From contig JAFXWI010000031.1 of NCBI GenBank assembly GCA_017542915.1, positions 1 to 29,957 on the forward strand: a stretch of DNA of 29,957 nucleotides. Reading direction: 5' to 3'. This document shows positions 10,853-19,775 of this stretch, in pieces; the stretch's first letter is position 1, and each line of letters begins with the position of its first letter. The notes under the pieces were generated by a model, which saw nothing but the letters and a program-made list of their open reading frames with translations, was not told the DNA's origin and made no database searches. The translations under genes and the position numbers were made by a program. The DNA comes from Paludibacteraceae bacterium (GTDB taxonomy: Bacteria > Bacteroidota > Bacteroidia > Bacteroidales > Paludibacteraceae).

Positions 10853-10883
10853 CAAAATTACTGCTTTTTTTTGAATTATGCAA
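10853..10883 (-). promoter_or_regulatory. Promoter of the tRNA-Leu gene
   Basis: On the minus strand TAATTTTG (complement of 10853-10860) fits TAnnTTTG, and TTG (complement of 10881-10883) lies exactly 20 bases upstream. The same A-tract plus GCAG precedes the -7 box as in the promoter at 8605-8635. The -33 element lies within the first codons of the divergent M16 peptidase gene (start 10878). Between promoter and tRNA is a 43-base leader with a quasi-palindrome, GGTGC at 10810-10814 and GCACC at 10826-10830. Confidence 0.75.
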
Positions 10884-12137
10884 GAAAATTCGCAAACTTT
10901 TTATCATATTTTGTCAAATGGCGTCAAAATTGTGCATAGATGGACGCCTTCACCCGTTGCATATGTGGGTGTGATGGTCGGAGCCGGTACGCGCGATGAG
11001 CTGCCGGAAGAGAACGGAATGGCCCATTATATCGAGCATTGCGTGTTCAAAGGAACGACTCATCATTCAGCTCGCGCTATTATTCATGCTATCGAAGGTA
11101 TAGGAGGAGAGATCAACGCCTATACGACCAAAGAGGAAACGACATTTTATGCCGCTATCCTCTGTGAGCATGTGCAACTGACGCTGCATCTGATTGCGGA
11201 GATGATCCTTCATCCGGCTTTCAAGAAAGAGGAGACGGACAAGGAGAGGATGGTCATTTTGGATGAGATAGAGAGTTATAACGACAGCCCTTCTGAACTT
11301 ATATACGATGATTTCGAGAGCCTTGTGTTTGAAGGCAGTCCTTTGGCGATGCCTATATTGGGAACAAGAAAAACGCTTCGTCATATTTCTTCGAAGCCGG
11401 ACTATGCGTTGCAATGGATGAAGGAGCATTATAGGCCGGAGAGAATGGTGGTTTTTTGTCAGGGAAACATCAAACCGGAACGGATTTTTAAGCTTGCGGA
11501 AAAGGAGTTTGGAAGCCTCGCAACGTCGTTATCTCTCGAAAACGGACCGACAACGGATCGAGATTGGACCGATATCGGACCGAAAATGCCCCGAAAAATG
11601 AGTTTCAAAAAACACACGCATCAGATCCATGCGATGCTTGGCGGACGAGCGTACGAGATTGGACATGAGAACCAATTGACGATGTTTTTGCTCAATAATA
11701 TCCTTGGCGGAGGGAGTCTCAACAGCAGGCTTAATCTGAGTTTGCGTGAGAGTAAGGGACTTGTCTATACGGTAGAATCGACCTATACGCCGCTTAGTGA
11801 CACCGGTTATTGGTGCGTCTATTGGGCGTGCGATCCGGAGGACTTTGAGCAGAGTAAGGGCTTAGTATGTAAGGAATTGGACAAATTATGCAACACACCT
11901 CTGACAGAGAGTGCGTTGCGTCACGCGCTTGCGCAGCTTAGGGGACAATTGGCTATTTCTGCACAGAATCAGGAGAATAGCGCCATCGCGATGGCTAAAT
12001 CTATGCTCTATAGGGGTAACTCGCCGTCTTGGCAGGAAACGATGGAAAAAATAGAACATATTAGCACAATGCAACTCCAAAAGGTAGCAAAAGAGTTGCT
12101 AAGTACGGATTACACTTACATTTTGACATATGAATAA
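10878..12137 (+). CDS. M16 family zinc metallopeptidase (pitrilysin-like)
   Basis: A 419-aa protease with the inverted zinc motif HxxEH of family M16: HYIEH at residues 50-54 (zinc ligands H50 and H54, catalytic E53), with the third ligand E131 in LDEIESYNDSP 77 residues later, the family's usual spacing. The C-terminal M16 half includes LGGGSLNSRLNLSLRESKGLVYTVES, the conserved arginine/tyrosine segment that contacts substrate. No signal peptide is seen, so it probably acts in the cytoplasm on peptides; related proteins resemble mitochondrial processing peptidase beta. No plus-strand promoter is evident in the 68 bases between it and tRNA-Leu, and there is no Shine-Dalgarno before the ATG. 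The start is supported by FYHILSNGVKIVH, the usual first strand of the fold. Confidence 0.93.
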   Translation: MQENSQTFYHILSNGVKIVHRWTPSPVAYVGVMVGAGTRDELPEENGMAHYIEHCVFKGTTHHSARAIIHAIEGIGGEINAYTTKEETTFYAAILCEHVQLTLHLIAEMILHPAFKKEETDKERMVILDEIESYNDSPSELIYDDFESLVFEGSPLAMPILGTRKTLRHISSKPDYALQWMKEHYRPERMVVFCQGNIKPERIFKLAEKEFGSLATSLSLENGPTTDRDWTDIGPKMPRKMSFKKHTHQIHAMLGGRAYEIGHENQLTMFLLNNILGGGSLNSRLNLSLRESKGLVYTVESTYTPLSDTGYWCVYWACDPEDFEQSKGLVCKELDKLCNTPLTESALRHALAQLRGQLAISAQNQENSAIAMAKSMLYRGNSPSWQETMEKIEHISTMQLQKVAKELLSTDYTYILTYE

Positions 12138-12239
12138 GCTTAGAATTATCTTTTTTTGTACATATTCTGGTCGTTTTTGCTAAACAAACGTAACAAATTC
12201 AAGAAAAATAAGAAAAAAAAGCATTTTTATTGCAAAAAG

Positions 12240-12271
12240 TTTGGCTGTTTGAAAAAAAAGCAGTATCTTTG
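12240..12271 (+). promoter_or_regulatory. Promoter of the SusC/SusD-type operon
   Basis: TATCTTTG at 12264-12271 fits TAnnTTTG, with TTTG at 12240-12243 and exactly 20 bases between. An A8 tract and GCAG precede the -7 box, as in the two other promoters at 8605 and 10853. The expected transcript start is 5-7 bases downstream, leaving a leader of about 110 bases before the start codon at 12388. Confidence 0.8.
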
Positions 12272-12297
12272 CGCACTTTTTCGTCCATGCGCGTCAT

Positions 12298-12325
12298 GCG
12301 TATACCTTATTATATGCATATACGC
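12298..12325 (+). other. Hairpin in the SusC leader
   Basis: GCGTATA (12298-12304) pairs with TATACGC (12319-12325), flanked by a second complementary pair GCGCAC (12271-12276) and GTGCGC (12330-12335). The outer pair overlaps the promoter edge, so only the inner hairpin is certain to be transcribed. It may regulate expression of the receptor gene at the RNA level. Confidence 0.45.
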
Positions 12326-12387
12326 GTATGTGCGCAGAGGAAAAAGCGATAAGTTTAACGGGAAAATAATTAACAAACAAACTTATA

Positions 12388-15300
12388 ATGAAGCGAATTT
12401 ACTTTTTGATGGTCTGCATGTGCTTGCTGCCGATGAGCTTGCTGGCGCAGATGAAGGTAACGGGTACGGTCTTTGACGAGAACGGCGATGGTGCTATTGG
12501 TGCTAACGTCGTAGTTGAAGGCACGACTGTCGGTACCGTGACAGACTTTGATGGCCAGTTCGAATTGACAGTACCTGAGGGGAAGAAAGTTCTGGTTATC
12601 TCGTATTTGGGTTACAAGACTGTGACAGTTAATGCAAAACCCAACATGAAAGTGACGCTGGAGCCCGAGTCCCAGCAGATTCAGGAAGTGGTGGTAACCG
12701 GTATGGTAAAGCAAGACAAGCGTTTGTTTACCGGTGCGACGACTAAACTGGAGGCTGAGGAGACGATGCTCTCCGGTGTAGCGGATATCAGCCGCTCTCT
12801 GGAAGGTAAAGCTGCCGGTGTCAGTGTGCAGAACGTAAGTGGTACGTTTGGTACTGCTCCGAAGATCCGTGTCCGTGGTGCTACCTCTATCTATGGTGCG
12901 TCCAAACCGCTTTGGGTTGTTGATGGTGTCGTGTTGGAGGATGCTGTGGAGATGAGCGCTGATGATCTTTCGTCAGGAGATGCCAAGACGCTGATTGCCA
13001 GTGCGATCGCAGGTATCAACGCGGAGGATATCGAGAGCTTCCAGATCTTGAAGGACGGTTCCGCTACCTCTATCTATGGTGCGCGTGCAATGGCCGGTGT
13101 CATCGTTGTGACAACCAAGAAAGGTCAGGCAGGTAAGTCCCGTTTGCAGTACACGAGCGAGATCACGTATCGTATGATTCCTTCGTACAGAGACTATAAC
13201 GTTTGTAACTCCCAAGAGCAGATGGGTATCTATCAGGAGTTGGAGCGTAAGGGTTGGTTAGAGTACTCTTCGTTGCAGACCGCAAAGAACTACGGTGTAT
13301 ATGGCAAGATGTATGATCTGATCACTTCCGGTCAGTTGGATAACACTACCGCAGCTAAGAATGCTTATCTGCGTGAGGCTGAGTTCCGCAATACGGATTG
13401 GTTCAAAGAGCTCTTTAACCAGACCGTAATGCACAATCACTCGCTTTCCTTCTCGGCAGGTACTGAGCGTGCCCGCGTATATGCATCGCTTTCTGCAATG
13501 CACGATCCGGGATGGTATAAATCGAGCCAGATTGCCCGTTTCACCGGTACAGCGAATGCGAACTTCGACCTTCTGCCCGCCAACAGCAAGCAGAAGTTGA
13601 CAGCTGGTATCAACTTTATGGGTAGTTACCGTAAACAGAAAGCTCCGGGAACTATCTCCTCGAATACCGACCCGATCACCGGTGCGGTAAGCCGTGAGTT
13701 TGATATCAACCCGTTCTCGTACGCGATGAACACTTCGCGTTCGATGTCGGCTGATGAGACTTATCGTCGTAACTACTGCGATTTCAATATCAAAGATGAG
13801 TTGAAGCAGAACTATATCGACATCAAGGTAACGGATGTGAAGTTCCAAGGTGAGTTGAACTACAAGCCGATTCGTGGTCTTGAGTTCAGTGCATTGGGTG
13901 CTATTCGTTACCAGAAGAGTCGTCAGGAGCACAATATCATGGATGATAGTAACCAAGCACGTGCTTATCGTGCGGGTATTGATCCGGAGAATAACACGAT
14001 CCGTGAGGCGAACTCGTTCCTCTATGATGATCCGGATGATCCTTTGGCATTGCCGCAAACGGTATTGCCGGTGGGCGGTATCTATGACCTGACCGAGTAC
14101 TCGCTGATGTCGTATGACTTCCGTGGTACGGTACAGTACAACCGGGATCTCGGTCGCAACGGAGACCATATTATCAGTTTGTTCGGTGGTGCAGAGTTGA
14201 ACTCTACCGACCGTCAGTACACTTGGTTCCGAGGCTGGGGTTATCAGTACAACAACGGTGGTGTTCCTTATTCTGATTACAAATTGTTCAAACAGAGCCA
14301 AGAGGAGAATGCTGCTTATTTCAGCAATGAGTTCTCGTACTACCGCAACCTCGCTTTCTTCGGCATGGCGACCTATTCGTACAAAGGACGTTACACAGTC
14401 AATGGAACGATTCGTTACGAGGGTACGAATAAATTAGGTAAGAGTCGTAGCGCACGTTGGTTGCCGACTTGGAACGTTTCTGCAGCATGGAATGCGCATG
14501 AGGAGCGTTGGTGGGCAGAGACCTTCGATAAATGGTGGACGTACGCCAGCATCAAGGCAAGTTACTCTCTGACCGCAGACCGTGGTCCGTTCTGGGTAAC
14601 GAACTCGCTGGCAGTCTTCCAGAGCTATCGTCCGTACCGTCCGAGCACGAATGCATCGGAAACGGGTATCGAGCTCTACGACTTGGAGAACTCGGAGTTG
14701 ACGTATGAGAAGAAACATGAGTTGAACATCGGTGTTGCTTTCGGTTTCATAGATAACCGCATTAACTTGGAGTTTGATTGGTATCGCCGTAATAACTTCG
14801 ACCTGATCGGTTTGGTTCAGACGATGGGTATCGGAGGCCAAGTAACCAAGTATGCCAACGATGCTACGATGCGTTCGCAAGGTGTTGAGTTCACCCTCTC
14901 TACCGTGAACGTGAAAGCAGGTGATTTCAAATGGACAACCGACTGGATCTTCGGATGGTCGAAGAATAAGATTACCAAACTGGATTCCCGTCCGCGTATC
15001 TATGAGCTCGTTTCGGGTTCTATCAACTCACGTCGTCAGGACTATCCGGTGGGTGCTATGTTCTCTATTCCGTTTGCCGGTCTGACTGAGGAAGGTCTGC
15101 CGATGTTCTACATGAACAAAGAGCGCACACTGATCGCCGGTCCGGATAACTACGATCTGATTAACTTCCAAGAGTATGAGGATATTGATTATCTGAAATA
15201 CGAGGGTGTTGTAGATCCGACCATCACCGGTTCGTTCGGTAATACGTTCTCTTGGAAAGGTTTGAAACTCAATATCTTCTTTACCTATAGCTTTGGTAAT

Positions 15301-15744
15301 GTGCTCCGTCTGGATCCGCTTTGCTACGTATATAGCAGCCAGTACAGCGACATGACGGCGAACATGAAGGAGATGAAGAACCGTTGGATTGTACCGGGTG
15401 ACGAGGCAACGACTACTATTCCGGCAATTGCTACGAAGCGTCAGTACGCAGAGATCAACGACTTGAGTTGGGCTTACTCCGCTTACAACTACTCGACAGA
15501 GCGTGTAGCAAAGGGTGATTTCATCCGTTTGAAGGAGTTGTCTGTCAGCTACGACCTGCCTGCTAAGGTGTTTGAAGGTCAGAAAGCCGTTTCGAGCTTT
15601 GGCGTGAAGGTAACCGCAACTAACCTCTGGTTAGCATATGCAGATAAGAAATTGAACGGTCGTGATCCGGAGTTCTATAATGCCGGTGGTGTAAGTTCTC
15701 CGAACCCGCGCCAATTCACGCTGACGCTTAAATTAGGATTCTAA
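12388..15744 (+). CDS. SusC/RagA-family TonB-dependent outer membrane receptor
   Basis: An 1118-aa outer membrane receptor of the SusC/RagA type, which imports a substrate held by its SusD partner using energy from TonB. Visible parts in order: signal peptide (residues 1-20, cleavage after LLA), a carboxypeptidase-like beta-sandwich (about 22-95, with GTVFDENGDGAIGANVVVEG), the TonB-box-like EVVVTGM at 100-106, the plug domain with IRVRGATSIYGASKPLWVVDG and ILKDGSATSIYGARAMAGVI, then a long beta barrel ending in FTLTLKLGF with the usual terminal phenylalanine. No STN domain is present, so anti-sigma signalling is not expected. It is the first gene of a five-gene operon with its own promoter. 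Substrate cannot be told from the receptor; the neighbouring metallopeptidase points away from a plain glycan locus. Confidence 0.96.
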   Translation: MKRIYFLMVCMCLLPMSLLAQMKVTGTVFDENGDGAIGANVVVEGTTVGTVTDFDGQFELTVPEGKKVLVISYLGYKTVTVNAKPNMKVTLEPESQQIQEVVVTGMVKQDKRLFTGATTKLEAEETMLSGVADISRSLEGKAAGVSVQNVSGTFGTAPKIRVRGATSIYGASKPLWVVDGVVLEDAVEMSADDLSSGDAKTLIASAIAGINAEDIESFQILKDGSATSIYGARAMAGVIVVTTKKGQAGKSRLQYTSEITYRMIPSYRDYNVCNSQEQMGIYQELERKGWLEYSSLQTAKNYGVYGKMYDLITSGQLDNTTAAKNAYLREAEFRNTDWFKELFNQTVMHNHSLSFSAGTERARVYASLSAMHDPGWYKSSQIARFTGTANANFDLLPANSKQKLTAGINFMGSYRKQKAPGTISSNTDPITGAVSREFDINPFSYAMNTSRSMSADETYRRNYCDFNIKDELKQNYIDIKVTDVKFQGELNYKPIRGLEFSALGAIRYQKSRQEHNIMDDSNQARAYRAGIDPENNTIREANSFLYDDPDDPLALPQTVLPVGGIYDLTEYSLMSYDFRGTVQYNRDLGRNGDHIISLFGGAELNSTDRQYTWFRGWGYQYNNGGVPYSDYKLFKQSQEENAAYFSNEFSYYRNLAFFGMATYSYKGRYTVNGTIRYEGTNKLGKSRSARWLPTWNVSAAWNAHEERWWAETFDKWWTYASIKASYSLTADRGPFWVTNSLAVFQSYRPYRPSTNASETGIELYDLENSELTYEKKHELNIGVAFGFIDNRINLEFDWYRRNNFDLIGLVQTMGIGGQVTKYANDATMRSQGVEFTLSTVNVKAGDFKWTTDWIFGWSKNKITKLDSRPRIYELVSGSINSRRQDYPVGAMFSIPFAGLTEEGLPMFYMNKERTLIAGPDNYDLINFQEYEDIDYLKYEGVVDPTITGSFGNTFSWKGLKLNIFFTYSFGNVLRLDPLCYVYSSQYSDMTANMKEMKNRWIVPGDEATTTIPAIATKRQYAEINDLSWAYSAYNYSTERVAKGDFIRLKELSVSYDLPAKVFEGQKAVSSFGVKVTATNLWLAYADKKLNGRDPEFYNAGGVSSPNPRQFTLTLKLGF

Positions 15745-15763
15745 CGATTAATACGAAGCAGAT

Positions 15764-17488
15764 ATGAAAACGAAACATACTATAGTTATCTCGGCGCTGA
15801 CGATTGTGTCTTTGTTGATGACGGGTTGCCATTTTCTGGACAAGAACCCGGATATGCGTGCGACGATAGATACCAAAAGAAAAGTACAGTTGCTGCTCGT
15901 CAGCGCTTATACACCGGCTAACTTCGGTCCGCTTTGCGAGTTCTCGTCTGATCAGGTGGTAGATAACAATGCACCTGATAAAGCCGGGCACGTACAGCAT
16001 CGTAATCCGCTGGATAAGATGTACAATGAGATTTTTGCATGGGAAGCCATTAAAACCGATGGTGGGCAGGATTCTCCCGAGTATATATGGGAGGGTTGCT
16101 ATACCGCAATCGCTACCTGTAACCAAGCTTTGAAAGCTATTGAGGAGCTGGAGGCTAAGGGCATCAATATGAATGCAGAGAAAGGTGAGGCTTTGCTTAG
16201 CCGTGCTTACCACCATTTCATTTTGGCGAATGTGTTCTGTCAGGCCTGGAGAGATGATAATTACAACAAGCAGGCATTGGGTATTCCATATACTACGGAA
16301 CCTGAGACCGAGGTGAAACCGCAATACGAGCGTGGTACGCTCTATGATACGTATGCTGCCATCGAGCGTGACTTGGAGGCAGGTTTGCCGCTGATCGAGG
16401 ATAGTTATTATTCCGTACCGGCATACCATTTCAATACGAAAGCCGCACATGCTTTTGCTGCCCGTTTCTACCTCTATACTCGTAAATGGAACAAGGTCGT
16501 TGAACATGCTGACGCGGTATTGGGAACCAGCGATGAAGGAACTTTGGCTTGTCTATACGATTCTAAATGGGGTCGTGATTTAGGTGATCCGGAGCAAGAA
16601 CAGTTATACTGGATTGATCCGGCAGGTAAATATAACCTCTTGCTGAATACAACTATGTCGCAGGCATCCTATACGATTATTCCTTCTTATAGCCGTTACC
16701 AGCATAATGGAACCGCCAGTGAGCAATCGACTCAAGCATCGGGTCCGTGCTGGTCAGGTAGTTTCCCCGGCTTCCCGATGTGGACGTATGGTCAGGAGCA
16801 CGGTTCGTTCTGCGCTAAGTTCCTTTGGTTGTTCGAGTACACGGACAAGGTGAACGGTTACGGTTATTTGCATGGTGTGACGCGTGCGTTCTGCACGAAC
16901 GAGACCTTGCTTTGCCGTGCTGAAGCAAAAGCGTATTTGAATGATTTCAATGGTGCAGCCAATGACCTGCGTATGTGGGCTCAGGGCTATAACTCCAACG
17001 GTCGTATGGATACGTTAGCAGGCGGAAATGTAAACTTGACTGCGGCAAAGATCCGTTCGTTCTATGGTTCCAATGCAGCCAGCTACTATGTACCGGAATT
17101 GCATAATACGGATTTAAGTCCTGAGTTTACGATTAGCGCAAATCAGAAGCCGTTTATCTATTGCGCATTGCATTTCCGTCGTTTGGAGACGATTCATGAC
17201 GGTCTGCGTTGGTTTGACTTGAAGCGCTACGGTATTGAGATTACTCACCAGCGTGGTACAGATCCGCTCCGTACGCTGGTATGGAACGATGACCGTCGTG
17301 CATTCCAGTTGCCGCAGAAGGTGCTGATTGCCGGAATGACTCCGAACCCGCGCGTTCATAAAGGTGATTTCGTAAGCTCCGAGTCTGTGGGCGTAGCTGC
17401 TCCTAATGAGGAGGGACACTTGAGCACCATCGTATTCCCGGAAAGCAAGGCGGGGATCACAGTATATACAAATGACGAAAATAACTAA
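15764..17488 (+). CDS. SusD/RagB-family nutrient-binding lipoprotein
   Basis: A 574-aa lipoprotein that should cap the SusC-like receptor and bind its substrate at the cell surface. The signal peptide ends in the lipobox LMTGC with acylated C22, followed by HFLDKNPD, the usual start of mature SusD proteins. Helical TPR-like segments follow (for example EALLSRAYHHFILANVFCQAW and KAAHAFAARFYLYTRKWNKVVEHADAVLG), and the C-terminal RagB/SusD part carries LRRLETIHDGLRWFDLKRYGIEI. Spacing from the receptor is 19 bases. The protein is somewhat diverged from glycan-binding SusD proteins, but the architecture is clear. Confidence 0.94.
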   Translation: MKTKHTIVISALTIVSLLMTGCHFLDKNPDMRATIDTKRKVQLLLVSAYTPANFGPLCEFSSDQVVDNNAPDKAGHVQHRNPLDKMYNEIFAWEAIKTDGGQDSPEYIWEGCYTAIATCNQALKAIEELEAKGINMNAEKGEALLSRAYHHFILANVFCQAWRDDNYNKQALGIPYTTEPETEVKPQYERGTLYDTYAAIERDLEAGLPLIEDSYYSVPAYHFNTKAAHAFAARFYLYTRKWNKVVEHADAVLGTSDEGTLACLYDSKWGRDLGDPEQEQLYWIDPAGKYNLLLNTTMSQASYTIIPSYSRYQHNGTASEQSTQASGPCWSGSFPGFPMWTYGQEHGSFCAKFLWLFEYTDKVNGYGYLHGVTRAFCTNETLLCRAEAKAYLNDFNGAANDLRMWAQGYNSNGRMDTLAGGNVNLTAAKIRSFYGSNAASYYVPELHNTDLSPEFTISANQKPFIYCALHFRRLETIHDGLRWFDLKRYGIEITHQRGTDPLRTLVWNDDRRAFQLPQKVLIAGMTPNPRVHKGDFVSSESVGVAAPNEEGHLSTIVFPESKAGITVYTNDENN

Positions 17489-17494
17489 ACGAGT

Positions 17495-18391
17495 ATGAAA
17501 AAGGTTCACTATATATTCCTTGTATGCCTCGTGGCATTAGGAATGGCGTCCTGTAAGGACAATCAGTTCACGGATACGATTTATGTGGATCCGGTAGAGA
17601 AGACAGACGTGAGTACGCGTGCGTTTGATGAGTGGCTTTTGGAGCATTTTACCAAGCCGTACAACGTTGAGTTTATTTATCGTTTGGACGATAACTCTAC
17701 TGATCCGAGTTACAATATCGTGCCTGTCAGCCTTGGTATGGCGGATACAGTTGCGCACGTTGCGTTGTACCTCTGGTATGATGTATATGATCAGGTAGTG
17801 GGTAAGGAGTTCCTTCCGACGTATGGTCCGAAGATGCTGCAGTTGATCGGTTCTGCGATGATCAATGCTGCCCAAGGAACTGAGAAACTCGGTTACGCGG
17901 AGGGAGGAAACAAGATCACGCTGCTGAAGATCAATGCAATGGAGACGGATAATATGGAGCAGATGAACGAGTATATCTTCAAGACGATGCACCATGAGTT
18001 CTCACATATTCTGCACCAACAGCGGGCTTATCCGATTGAGTTCAGTCTGATCAATCCGGGTGATTACGATCCGAACCGTTGGCAGGATCGTACGAATGCA
18101 GAAGCTTTGAAACTCGGTTTTATCACTCCTTATGCCAGCAGTCAGGCGCGTGAGGACTTTGTGGAGACGATTGCTAACTATATCGTTAAATCGGATGCCG
18201 AATGGTCCAACAGTATAAAGATTGCCGGTGAAGATGGCGCTGCCATCATCAACCTGAAATTGGATATGTGCCGTACTTATCTGCAAGATAGATGGGGCAT
18301 TGATTTAGAGGCGCTTCATAGAGAGGTGCAGACTCGTCAAGAGAATCTGGACTGGGACAAGGTAATGCATTTGGAATTTTTGAATAAATAA
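17495..18391 (+). CDS. HExxH zinc metallopeptidase lipoprotein linked to SusC/SusD
   Basis: A 298-aa lipoprotein (lipobox GMASC, acylated C20) with a metallopeptidase motif HEFSH at residues 167-171, followed by H174, and a downstream acidic helix EDFVETIANYI (218-226) that may supply the third zinc ligand. This fits the family annotated in Bacteroidetes as substrate import-associated zinc metallohydrolase lipoprotein (putative zinc-binding metallopeptidase). The gene starts six bases after the SusD-type gene, so the two are tightly coupled. As a surface or periplasmic lipoprotein it probably trims a peptide or protein ligand, or its carrier, for import; that substrate assignment is inference from the motif and neighbours. 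Confidence 0.88.
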   Translation: MKKVHYIFLVCLVALGMASCKDNQFTDTIYVDPVEKTDVSTRAFDEWLLEHFTKPYNVEFIYRLDDNSTDPSYNIVPVSLGMADTVAHVALYLWYDVYDQVVGKEFLPTYGPKMLQLIGSAMINAAQGTEKLGYAEGGNKITLLKINAMETDNMEQMNEYIFKTMHHEFSHILHQQRAYPIEFSLINPGDYDPNRWQDRTNAEALKLGFITPYASSQAREDFVETIANYIVKSDAEWSNSIKIAGEDGAAIINLKLDMCRTYLQDRWGIDLEALHREVQTRQENLDWDKVMHLEFLNK

Positions 18392-18408
18392 GATAAACAG
18401 GAAAAGAG

Positions 18409-19722
18409 ATGAAAGCAAAATATCTATTCATAGCAGTAGCGGTAGTGAGCTTATTTAGTGCTTGTAACCGTGATGAGAAGAGCCTGTTCGATCAGTCGGC
18501 AGCTGAGCGTTCTCAGTTGGCGTTGGACAATGCTCAGAAGATGCTTGTGGCTCATGATTCTTGGGAGATGCTTTATTTCGCTAACCGTGAGTCTCGCGGT
18601 TACAACATAGTAGTAAAGTTCTTTTCCAATGGTAAGGTAATAGCAACTGCACAGAATGCGCTGACAACCAAGAACCAGTTGTTGACGGACTCCAGTACGT
18701 GGGTATTGCGTAATGACTACGGACCTATTATCTCGTTTGATACGTATAATAAGGTATTGCACGCGTGGGCTGATCCGCAGGAAGATGGTGACGGATACTT
18801 GGGCGACTATGAGTTTTTGATCTTGGAAGCTAATGCAAATCGCATTATGCTGAAGGGTAAGAAACACTCTGCTTATATCATCCTGCGTCCGATGCCGAAG
18901 ATGGAGATTGCCGATTATTTCAAGACTTGTAATTCGCAGTTGTCGAAATACTTCGGGAACGACGCTATTATGACCTTGTATCAGGGCGGTAATGCATATT
19001 ATCTGCATAATGGAGCGTCAGGTATCTTTACCTTGACGGCGGTTGGTAAGCCGGTTCCGGAGGTAGATCCGGTTATCTATCCGATTTGTCCGACGCTGGA
19101 CGGTTTTGTCGTTTGCTATGCATTCAACAGCACGCTGTATATGGATCGCGGTGTAGCGATGGAGCATCTGTTCACGCTGTCGGGAGACAAATTTGTCGGT
19201 GAGGGCGGTTCTACCATCAGCGCGGGTGATTTGAGCACGCTGTTTATGACCTATATCTCGAACAACAAAGGTTGGAAGGCTGATTTGACGGCTTCTACGG
19301 GTACGTTTGCTGATGCAGCATCTGCTTTCACAGCGGCGCTTGTTGCTCAATCGAAAGATAGCAAGGCTAAACTGAGCAGTGTAGCTATTACGTACAGCGG
19401 AACAGAGCTGATCGGTAAGTATGTATTGCGTGTCAAATTTGAGTACAAGAAGAATGGTCAGGGTACGAAGCAGAATATAACGACGGATTATGTCATCGCT
19501 CTTAAGTCTCAGAATGGAAATATAGGTCTGACTTATCTTGAACCGGCAAGCGATCTGGCAGCAACTTGGTACAATCAGTTCCCGGAAATGGGTGCTTTGA
19601 TCAATACGGTAATGAATACGTTTACGCTGTCTGCTGTAGATCAACTGAATCCGACGAAAGGTTTGAGCCTCAATACCTCTGCTACATCGATTGTAGTGAG
19701 CGGTAATGGTAATTTGAAATAA
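18409..19722 (+). CDS. DUF4302 domain lipoprotein
   Basis: A 437-aa lipoprotein with signal peptide and lipobox LFSAC (C19). The mature part begins NRDEKSLFDQSAAERSQLAL and contains WEMLYFANRESRGYNIVVKF and YEFLILEANANRIMLKGKK, which match what is known of DUF4302, a Bacteroidetes family found next to SusC/SusD pairs and HExxH lipoproteins. No catalytic motif is visible, and the beta-rich sequence suggests a binding or accessory surface protein. It follows the metallopeptidase by 17 bases. Function is unknown; its constant company with the import pair suggests a role in capturing the same substrate. Confidence 0.82.
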   Translation: MKAKYLFIAVAVVSLFSACNRDEKSLFDQSAAERSQLALDNAQKMLVAHDSWEMLYFANRESRGYNIVVKFFSNGKVIATAQNALTTKNQLLTDSSTWVLRNDYGPIISFDTYNKVLHAWADPQEDGDGYLGDYEFLILEANANRIMLKGKKHSAYIILRPMPKMEIADYFKTCNSQLSKYFGNDAIMTLYQGGNAYYLHNGASGIFTLTAVGKPVPEVDPVIYPICPTLDGFVVCYAFNSTLYMDRGVAMEHLFTLSGDKFVGEGGSTISAGDLSTLFMTYISNNKGWKADLTASTGTFADAASAFTAALVAQSKDSKAKLSSVAITYSGTELIGKYVLRVKFEYKKNGQGTKQNITTDYVIALKSQNGNIGLTYLEPASDLAATWYNQFPEMGALINTVMNTFTLSAVDQLNPTKGLSLNTSATSIVVSGNGNLK

Positions 19723-19729
19723 AATAAAT

Positions 19730-19747
19730 GGGAGTAGCAATACTCCC
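19730..19747 (+). other. Intra-operon hairpin with GCAA tetraloop
   Basis: GGGAGTA (19730-19736) pairs perfectly with TACTCCC (19741-19747) around GCAA, a GNRA tetraloop. It sits between the DUF4302 gene and the last gene of the operon and lacks a following T-run, so it more likely stabilises or marks a processing point of the mRNA than terminates it. It also shows that the in-frame ATG at 19728 lies within the stem and is an unlikely start. Confidence 0.6.
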
Positions 19748-19775
19748 GAAGTTTCACTTTAAATATAAAAAAAGT

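Noticed and set aside
12156..12476. 106-codon frame before the SusC-like gene
   Set aside because: It runs through the promoter and leader and overlaps the SusC signal peptide in another frame; lysine-rich AT-driven translation.
19728..19775. Upstream ATG for the last uptake operon gene (adds 16 residues)
   Set aside because: It places a hydrophilic stretch before a perfect signal peptide and the ATG is inside a stable hairpin; the ATG at 19776 is preferred.
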